In this document: positions 55,219 through 64,000 of the stretch, piece by piece
Layout: every line of letters begins with the position of its first letter
Numbering within the stretch: position 1 is the first letter of the stretch
Assembly (NCBI RefSeq): GCF_032854445.1
Contig: NC_088297.1
Coordinates: forward strand, 4,341,991-4,405,990
Source of the DNA: Liolophura sinensis
Lineage: Eukaryota; Mollusca; Polyplacophora; Chitonida; Chitonidae
Direction: 5' to 3'
Length of the DNA stretch: 64,000 nt
Notes under the pieces: generated by a model
The model's input: only the letters and a program-made list of their open reading frames with translations
What the model was told of the DNA's origin: nothing
Databases searched by the model: none
Made by a program: the position numbers and the translations under genes

Positions 55219-58200
55219 CAGTGAATAAGGCACTAACAAGAATACTACTGCTGACAGCATGACCAATCACGTACATTTTTAGGGACATCAGCAGATTTTG
55301 TATCACCTCTTCAGAGATAGACATAATCCTAAGCCAGTTGCTACAACAAAGTTTTGGTTGTAAAGTTAGTATAACTTCTAGTACATGTATACATTGACTG
55401 GATACATTCTCAGCAAGGGTATCAAATGCCTCTTGCCTTTAGGGTGATTAAGAACTATTAGCAGCCATTGAGTGAGGGAGGGAGGTAGGCTTAATGTGAG
55501 AGGGCTTTAGGAAATCCCTTTGATCTCTGCCAGAGGCAATCCAAGAACAGCAGGGACCATATGTAATATACAGGCACCTCAAATCAAGTTTTTAAATTGA
55601 ATGCTTTGAAATCCCAGTATTCCTTCCGTAAAGAAGCATGTAGTTCTTGTGAGGAACGTTCAATACTCAATCAATAGTATTCCATGCGCCTTTTGTCTTT
55701 CTTTTAGCTCATGTACAAGTTCTGGTCTTTGAACTTGAGAGACGGCCCCTGACTTGGTCAGCATAAGCTCCCCAGCTGGGAAGCAGAATCCTGTAGTTAA
55801 TGGCTGACCAATCCTTAACCCTAGCCTCCTTGTGTGGGACCATTTAACAATAATCCACCTCATCCCCAGGGTAATCAGGTTTACTTGTGGTAACATATCC
55901 CTCATCACAGCAACCACTTAATAATGAGAGCCTGAGGAGGGGATCTGACCAAACAGACACATGGACAGACACAACACATACAGTATGTACTTCACATGCG
56001 TCCACGCCTGGGTATCCCAAGAAAGAGACAATTTTGACAACATGAGGTTAAGAAATTAGGAAAAATCTGCATGATTTGGTGATTTAGGACTGTATTTTGG
56101 CATATAATACAGGGATGAACAGTTCCATGGTATGAAGTTCAGTTTGAACAATCATGGAACAATCATGGAACAATCAGGTTGACGAATGAGCACGTATGTA
56201 ACAGGTGGATTTCTTTTTGTCTTTGAAAGGGTAGATTAGAAGGTTTTCTCTTGCAGTTTCACCCAATTTCTACAAACAGCATACTTTGATCGAGTAATTA
56301 AGATCAAAGTTCACACTAACTTTGCACATTGTATGTCAGAATTAGACTGTCAATGCTTCCCAGCTAAATGTTCACAATAATTGTATATTGGATGTCAATG
56401 TTACACAATAATATAAAGCTGGATGTACATTTATACACACAGCTGTAACACTGTATACATCTAGTCCTGCTCTGCTATTATTAGACACCTGTACTCATTT
56501 CTCTGGGAAAAGTTAGCCTAGCTGATAACCTGCAGTATTATTGTGGAAAACAAATTAGAGGATGGGTAAAGCCACAGAGAGGAAGGGGGCAGGGCAGCTT
56601 GAGGAGAGGAAGGGGTGGGGGAGGAGAAGGAGGGTAGGGGGAAGCCAGGATGGGGTTCAGAGGTATGAGTTGAGAGGTTAAAGGGAGCAATACCAGTAAA
56701 CAGTAAATAGCGCAAGGGATTGGCAATGATCCAGTAAGAGTACTATCTTCCTAGAAAGCATACAGATAGAATCTATAAAAGAGAAATAGGTATCAGGACT
56801 CTGACACTATCTACAGAGTTCAACTCTACATCATCTGCTAATATAGGATCAAAAAAATGCTAACAATTCTGACCCATAAACAAAGGGTGTACATTGAAGA
56901 TATACCTGTACACTACAAGCACAAGTGTACATGTGTATGTGATAATGACAGGATATGGGTAAAAACATATTGTAAAACATCTCCTGCACCGCAAGACCTT
57001 TTGGTGTGTGAATGTAAATATTTATGTCACATTCCGATCAGAAATCTATGCACCCAAGAACTGGCAATGAGTGTAAAAACAGGCTGTAGCCTGGTCCATG
57101 TCCTCCAGCAGTGCCGACCACAGATCTGCTCATCAAAATTCACCGACATGTATGCCAGAAGCTACGATCAATCATGGAACTGTATTTCCTAACATAAGCT
57201 GGTCTCAGCCCCCAAAAGACACAGATATTCCTTTACTTAGCTGTATGTACATGTACACTACATCTATCTGATTGGCATTTAGAACCACTACAGAATTATC
57301 CACTTAAACAGCAGCCAGGGTCATACAGGTAAGGGTGGGAGATATTGAAGTGCCGAGAGTAAACTACCACATTATGTCAACCGCAAAAAATATGATCCAT
57401 TAATTTTAACAGAAAGTCTGAGAGTTGTTAGAATGTATTCTGTTATCATAACACAATACTGTGTTATACTCAACAGAATATCTTGTTAATCTAATAGAAT
57501 CTTTACGCCGAAGCGACAGAATATACATGTACAGTTAACAGTACAATAACAGAACAATAACAGAATACATTCTAGCAGCACTCACACCACATATTAATTT
57601 TTCTGATCGCAGGTACATATTCCTCTTGTTCTCAAACCTCCTGATTCAAAACTGGATCCATGCCAGAGTACAAGCCGAGAAATCATTTTTTAGTTGGTGC
57701 AAAAATTTGGCAAATCCTCCAGCTATTCATGTTACATGTATTTGAAAAGTTACACTGTGATTTATAAGGCAGCTTTGTAGTGTACCACACAGCTGTTCCC
57801 TATCAAAACACTATTTGGTGAAGGGCATTGTCCTGCTGCTTATTTCTTGACATCCAACTGGATTTGAACATCCAGACTCAGAGGGGAAACCCATCTAAGT
57901 TTTAAATCATCAAGGTAGGGAGGGCTGTGATCGGATTTTGTTTAAATGTACCTATTATTCAAACAAAGCTGCTGACATAAATTCAAAGGGTCAAACAGAA
58001 CAAAGTTTGCAGCGAAGACCAAATACACAAATGCTGCTTGCTATCTTCAAATGTGAAATGGTTATCTTTGGCTAGTGAAACAAACAACAGAGTTCCTGAT
58101 AATAACCATACTGAAGGACACAGTATAACCCTTTCTTTCACTTCAGTGAATGATTAAAGTTCAACACCACTGATTCCCTTGGGAATACATGGTCCTTGGC

Positions 58201-58299
58201 AAGGTATTTAGGCATGTACATCATAATCAGATCTATTATGCCAATTAACCTCAATATAAACCAATCCTTCATCTACAGTGTATTTATTTATTTGAAGAA

Positions 58300-58572
58300 G
58301 TTTTCGCTTATATTTATTTATTTATTGGTGTTTGATTGGTGTTTTACGTCGTACTCACGAATCTTTCACTTATACAATGGCAGCCAGCATTATGGTGGGA
58401 GGAAACCGGGCATAGCCCCGGGGAAACCCACAACCGTCAGCAGGTTGCTGAAAGACCTTCCCACATATGGTCACAGTGGAAGCTAGCATGAGCTGGACTT
58501 GAACCCACAGCGACTGCATTAGTCGGGGGGGGGGCTCCTGGATTGTGTCAGGCTGGTGCTAACCTCAGCCAC
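58300..58572 (-). mobile_element. SINE-1, near full-length, diverged head
   Basis: (attt)n, tttgattggtgttttacgtc to ggctggtgctaacctcagcc; contains a ggggggggg run. Confidence 0.87.
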
Positions 58573-61097
58573 ACATGTACAGTGTACATGTATATTGAAG
58601 CAGTCACAATCTTGAGTACATCCGGTTCTCTTCTCCCTTGTGGGTAGGCCAACCTAGGTTGAGAGCTACACAAACATGTGTATAGATATGCTTGTAAACA
58701 GGGGCCATATACAGTATCTCACCTAAAGTTGAACCTTTTTCAAGAGACACATTTTCTTTGATTCTGACGGATTAATTCATCTTATACGCCCACATAGAAG
58801 AATTTTACTTACTTAGTTTCTTATCACAGAAACATAAGTTTTAGCGCTGAAAGTATTATTTTTCCATGCCGAACTTTTGTCTCAGATAATCTACAGCATA
58901 ATTCCTTAAACCTCCTTGTTAAACATGCCAATATCATTTCCCCAGACTGTATTCGAACTACATTTCATTGAAAATGAGAAAGAATATCATCCAAATTCCC
59001 AATCAAAAATCTGAAGTTGGATATGGTGTTCCCCTGCAGGCTGCTTGCGTGTGTACATGTACATTCATGAAATGATTTCAAAAAAAAAAAAAAACCCACA
59101 ATAGGCAACACCATTCCTATCAGGAATGAAAAATTTTAGTACACATGACAGTTTCAAATAGCTAGAACATACATGTATGACCTGTATTTGTTTACTACAT
59201 GGACAAATTGGGGCACCTGCCTCTCACATGACTTTTTAGATGTATTCAATAGAGAAGCACATATTTAGGGTAAGGCCGGCTCCACTCATACAAACATTCA
59301 GGGTCAGCCTTTGTCCCCACCCCTGACAGGCCCTGTCAACAGACCAACACAAGTGAAATAGCCTCCCTGGCAGCCTGGGTAATCATGTAGTCTCAGCACC
59401 TCATGGTTATAGTGAAGTACAACTGTATATCTAATGGAACTTCGCCATTACTTATGGTAAATGGCCAAAAAATATTGCCCCAAAATAGATCATTTTAGAG
59501 GCCAATAAATGTCATAAAATATTGCATGTACTTTTGGTTTTGAAACAAAAAAGTTCAGGATCCAAAATGATGAAATTGTCATACTTTTGTGTTATGTACG
59601 TTTACAAAAGTGTTGAAACGGACAGGTTTGCTTAGCAAGGGCGCCCAAACCATTCAACTAAATGTACAGGTAGATCAACAAATGAATACACATGGAATTT
59701 CTGACAATGAAATATTACTTTGAGACCAACTAGACACCCTTAACTGTGAGTTCGAGTCTCATTACAGCGAGTATTTTTACTGGTCTCTGAACTGTTACCT
59801 CAGTCCAGGAAATTCGCGGTATATTTTGCTGATCTGATGGTAATCTTTCACTACATGTATATGGAACCCTCTAATGCTTATTCCAAATAACAGGGAAGGG
59901 AGAGTTGTGCATTGTCAAAATAACATCTCACTTGGTAGATTTTGTACAATGGAAAAACTATACCTGCCTCTACCCTTCCGATTTTGCCAAATAATGAATG
60001 TGAAACATTTTTCACGGGAATACTCAAAGAATATACTGATTTGGAATTAGGACATAAAGCCACAATGAAGAGAGATAACAGTGAATAAAAATGCCAGTGA
60101 CTTAATTCTCTGCATAATCCTGGCAGGAATAAAGTATATATATAAGAACAAATTACATGCACAAGACAATGGAATTGTATTCCTTTACTAAACCAGCATT
60201 AACACTGTCAAGACAGGACAATTACAACAAATAAAAAGCCACAAGCAAAGTGTTTCATAACCTGAGTGCGAACTGCCATATATGTTTTAACTATTTCATA
60301 AAAGACCTGAAAAAAAAATGAAAACAAACATTTCCCAGAGCTAAATATCAACCCAAAGCGGTGAGGTGAAAACAACACTGCAAAGGCACCCGAGGGCCAT
60401 GAATTTCCAACAGCGAAAAAGATGAGAAAAACAATTTCTTATGACGCCTTTTCTCCTGTCACAGATAAAAACTACAATAATGGAATTTGTGGACGCAAAA
60501 AGCAGAACAGTAAGAAATCTTTCCATTCTGTACGTAGGCGATTATCACGCCGATGCCGGTACACAAGCAGAGTGGCAATTATCCAGAAGGTGAAACTGTC
60601 CTTGTGGACAGAAAGGACAGACGTTTCCCCGTAGGCCAGCAATCCCGGGTTGACAATCATGGCTTCATCTGTCCAGAAGCTTGGAGGACCACAGTCAGTC
60701 TTAACTGTGGCGGTTCGAGAGATATCAGACTGACAATGCCTCATTACGACAGGACTTCCTTCCCTGACGCCATGGTTTGGATCGGTTAACAAGGCATAAC
60801 AGGAAGCTCTGCTAAATCGGCTCTCCAATAGCTTTCAGGAACGTCTGAGAGGTATCCATGTTGATATTTAGAGAACATCCCCAATCCGAATAGACAGACA
60901 GGTCACCCTTAGGCAGATTGATAATCGAAATACCTCCCCATCATTACTAAATCTAGCAATCTTATCTTGGCTTTTTTTTCTTCTTTAAATAATAGAGAAA
61001 TGCTAAAGTTCAAAAGCCTTACTGTGACACAACTGGTTTAACCAGTACTTACACACTACATGAGTTTATTCACATGCATAATGTGAAACAATAAGTC

Positions 61098-61300
61098 TAC
61101 CCTAATTGCTCAAATTTCAGCGCTGTTTATGTACATTTTTAATTTGATTTTGGAGACAAAACTACATTAGTTGGGTTGGCCACTTTTAGGGCTCCACTAA
61201 AAGTATAATTTATCAGTCTACACAGAATCATGCCCTCAGAATATGCTTGAATAAACATCTCGCCAACATGAGAAAAGGTTCAAGAATACCAGTAGCCTTT
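61098..61300 (-). repeat. MITE-like repeat A, copy 4
   Basis: taccctaattgctcaaattt ... aaaaggttcaagaatacca: inverted ends over about 18 bp. The 30-bp satellite starts right after it. Confidence 0.78.
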
Positions 61301-61311
61301 GGTACATGTAA

Positions 61312-62195
61312 ACATATGCCCATGCACACATGTGCATGTAAGCGTATGCCTGTGTACACATGTGCATGTAAGCGTATGCCTGTGTACACATGTGCATGTA
61401 AGCGTATGCCTGTGTACACATGTACATGTAAGCATATGCTTGTGTACACATGTACATGTAAGCATATGCCCATGTACATGTAAACATATGCCCGTGTACA
61501 AATGTGCATGTAAGCCTATGCCTGTGTACATATGTACATGTAAGCATATGCCTGTGTACACACGTACATGTAAGCATGTGCTTGTTTACACATGTACATG
61601 TAAGCATATGCCCATGTACATGTAAGCGTATGCCTGAGTACACATGTGCATGTAAGCATATGCTTGTGTACACATGTATATGTAAGCATATGCCCATATA
61701 CATGTAAACATATGCCCGTGTACAAATGTGCATGTAAGCGTATGCCTGTGTACACACGTACATGTAAGCATATGCCTGTTTACATATGTACATGTAAGCA
61801 TATGCCCATGTACATGTAAGCGTATGCCCGAGTACACATGTGCATGTAAGCATATGCCCGTGCACATGTGCATGTAAGCTTGTGTACACATGTATAAGTA
61901 AGTGTATGCCCGTGTACACATGTGTATGTAAGCGTATGCCCGTGTACACATGTGCATGTAAGCGTATGCCCGTGTACATATGTGCATGTAAGCGTATGCC
62001 CGTGTACACATGTGCATGTAAGCGTATGCCCGTGTACACATGTGCATGTAAGCGTATGCCCGTGTACACATGTGCATGTAAGCGTATGCCCGTGTACACA
62101 TGTGCATGTAAGCGTATGCCCGTGTACACATGTGCATGTAAGCGTATGCCCGTGTACACATGTGCATGTAAGCGTATGCCCGTGTACACATGCAC
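61312..62195. repeat. 30-bp minisatellite
   Basis: About 29 copies of acacatgtgcatgtaagcgt + atgcccgtgt. The right half (61910-62190) is almost perfectly homogeneous and the left half is diverged. The period of 10 codons gives ORFs up to 327 codons on the - strand, all artefacts. Confidence 0.95.
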
Positions 62196-62369
62196 ATTTC
62201 TTTGCACAGTTTTGCACATTTTACTACTGGCTCATGACCACTAGTATATAGTGCATTTGTGCTGGTAAAGTAAAGCGGAAGATCACAAGCTCTCCAGTAA
62301 AACAGCAGAGAATGCAGGATGCGTTCATGACAGGTGCCCACGAGGAAGTTTGGCTATTTCAGCTTGTAA

Positions 62370-62520
62370 ATCAAAGCACCTCCTGGTTTGTATACCTGCA
62401 TGTAAATCAAAGCGCCTCCTGGTTTGTATACCTGCATGAAAATCAAAGCACCTCCTGGTTTGTATACCTGCATGAAAATCAAAGCGCCTCCTGGTTTCTA
62501 TACCTGCATGAAAATCGGAC
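62370..62520. repeat. 36-bp tandem repeat, about 4 copies
   Basis: Units of aaatcaaagcacctcctggt + ttgtatacctgcatg. Confidence 0.9.
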
Positions 62521-63772
62521 TTACATGTAACCATGCCCCTACGCCAGGAACTAAATTCACGATCCATATCAGAATGAGTTTGCGGCTGCCAAAGAGTTTA
62601 TACCGTTAGCCATTAACCTTTGCCTAATAATGTTTAATTCAGTCACATGCACAATGTTCAGGGGGCCATTTTGTTCAATTCCTAGAGAAAGTGACAGGAC
62701 ATCAGCTACATAATCTCATCAGAGTGATATTAGATTTGTATTTAAGTTTTCTGCATCTTTCCACAAAGCATAAAAATTGATTTTCACACAAGGAAACTAC
62801 CTCATAACATTCTTTTCTCACCATACTCCTAAAAAGATGACATTTACTGTCATTATTCTCCATTTGGTAACGAGATCATTTCTCAAAGCAAACAAGTCCA
62901 CAGGCATTCAGATTTGAAAATTAAGTTATCATTAATCAGTATTCCTATAACATCTAAAAACTATTGATGCGGAAATAATGCGATTTTATAAACTTTACTT
63001 AATTTGTGCTTATTTTAGTATTCCATAACAACTAATGAACAGCCTATTAAAGCATGAAGGACACGTGATTCATGTGCAGAGATCATACACATCTACTCTG
63101 AATCCAAGAACAATGGTCACCTACATGTATGACTTAAACAGAACTACACATATACATCCACATATATATATATTGCTACATCACATAATCTGCTATTTGC
63201 CAGCTTCAGATCATTTTCAAGTCTTTGCAATGACTTTGAATAAATGAAGTTTTTTTATAAGCACCACTGCAACTATATGTAAACATGTTTATTTATTTTG
63301 ATCGATTGTTGCTTAAAACCACACTCAAAAACTGCGCAGGCTCATGGGTGGAGTAAAGTGGGGAGCTGGTATAAAACACCAACCAATGGCAAGTTATTGA
63401 CAAACTTGGAGCCTTCTTTTGACCATACACACAAATTTTTCACTCATACAAAGGCAGTGCAACTTATGGATGGAGGAAGCAGGAGTGCTGGTGTGAAGCA
63501 CCGACATTTGGCAAGTTACAGATGATCTTTCCAACACATGAGGGACAGTCTTGCATACCATACTGGCAGAAGGCAAGGGGTCTTCAACAAAATGTTATAT
63601 TTCATAAATGGCCAACCAAGTGTTATTGACCACATACTGTCGCCGAGGCGTCACATCCACCAAGAGCAAAGGAATTCCTTGTCCAAGGTCAGATTTGAAC
63701 CTATACCTTGTCTGCCCTAGCGAATGTAAGGCACGTAACCCAATTCCTCACCCTTTTCACATAGGAAAGAAC

Positions 63773-63950
63773 AACTTTCAGTGCAACTTATGCACACTTT
63801 TAATTTGATTTTGGAAAAAAAAACTACATTGATAGAATCGGCCAGTATTAGGGCTTATAACTTTATCATTAAACACAGAAAAAATGCCTTCAGAATATGG
63901 TTGAATAAAGACCTTGCAAACCTGCAAAAAGGCTTTGAAGAATTACAGTA
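63773..63950 (-). repeat. MITE-like repeat A, copy 5
   Basis: gtgcaacttatgcacacttt ... ccttgcaaacctgcaaaaag + gctttgaagaatta. Confidence 0.75.
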
Positions 63951-64000
63951 CCTCTAATAACTAGACCAAGTGAGTGTAAAGCTACCAAGAAAGAAAGGAA

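Larger units (their letters stand above)
54000..61090 (-). other. Probable syndecan 5' intron or upstream region
   Basis: Apart from SINE-1 copies at 55062 and 58300 I see no gene. It contains a purine-rich tract (56570-56645) and unique sequence at 60530-60850 that looks more complex than its surroundings but gives no recognisable protein. Confidence 0.5.

Noticed and set aside
56538-56726. - strand MPIPCAIYCLLVLLPL signal-peptide-like ORF
   Set aside because: Continues into a pyrimidine tract that reads as Pro/Ser/Leu; no splice or homology support.
60341-60526. - strand MERFLTVLLFAST as a possible syndecan signal peptide exon
   Set aside because: It looks like a signal peptide start, but no good donor follows and the frame continues into low-quality sequence. 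The true 5' exon could not be identified.
61236-62219. Long - strand ORFs (up to 327 codons) of Cys/Thr/His repeats
   Set aside because: They exist only because the satellite period is 30 bp with no stop; several frames on both strands are open at once and nothing resembles a protein family.

Overview
The window is eukaryotic nuclear DNA. It is AT-rich, its genes have many short exons with GT-AG introns, and more than half of it is dispersed and tandem repeats. The commonest dispersed repeat is a tRNA-derived SINE. It runs from a head with Pol III boxes (GGCCTCCGTGGCTCAG...GTTCAAGTCC) through a body containing GGCGGCCAGCATTATGG (read in reverse) to an AT-rich tail. A second SINE has a (GAGT)n edge. 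Both are of a kind I know from mollusc genomes, so a mollusc (bivalve or gastropod) is the best guess. Another lophotrochozoan such as a brachiopod is not excluded. I could not run a repeat library, so I give no family names.

Three protein genes can be reconstructed from exon matches, splice sites and intron phase. (1) ZNF706 orthologue, + strand, 7972-9743, two coding exons, 76 aa, complete. (2) RCC1L (WBSCR16) orthologue, + strand, 16581-29876, twelve coding exons, 459 aa, complete, with a candidate non-coding first exon near 14.65 kb and a poly(A) signal near 31.42 kb. (3) A syndecan, - strand, 52160-37043, eight exons totalling 358 codons plus stop, with the signal-peptide end missing (probably beyond 64 kb or unrecognised). 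RCC1L and the syndecan converge, with their 3' ends facing each other across about 31.4-37 kb.

Layout: 1-7.9 kb, AT-rich simple sequence and SINEs, including a nested SINE pair; 7.95-11.3 kb, ZNF706 and its probable 3' UTR; 11.3-16.5 kb, intergenic with a perfect hairpin, a MITE-like element and a 20-bp minisatellite; 16.5-31.4 kb, RCC1L; 31.4-37 kb, SINEs and the probable long 3' UTR of the syndecan; 37-52.2 kb, syndecan; 52.2-64 kb, probable syndecan 5' intron with satellites and MITE-like repeats.

Two things stand out. First, the syndecan ectodomain carries two thyroglobulin type-1 domains, each on its own symmetrical phase 1-1 exon, between the glycosaminoglycan-attachment exon and the membrane-proximal exons; canonical syndecan ectodomains have no such folded domains. 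Second, five minisatellites in these two genes are made of exon-intron junctions: the repeated unit contains the end (or start) of a real exon together with its splice site. In the syndecan transmembrane exon, the functional 3' splice site is itself a copy of transmembrane-coding sequence. A 1.08-kb duplication of part of RCC1L exon 4 and a small duplication of the end of ZNF706 follow the same theme. This looks like tandem duplication of exon edges enlarging or reshaping introns.
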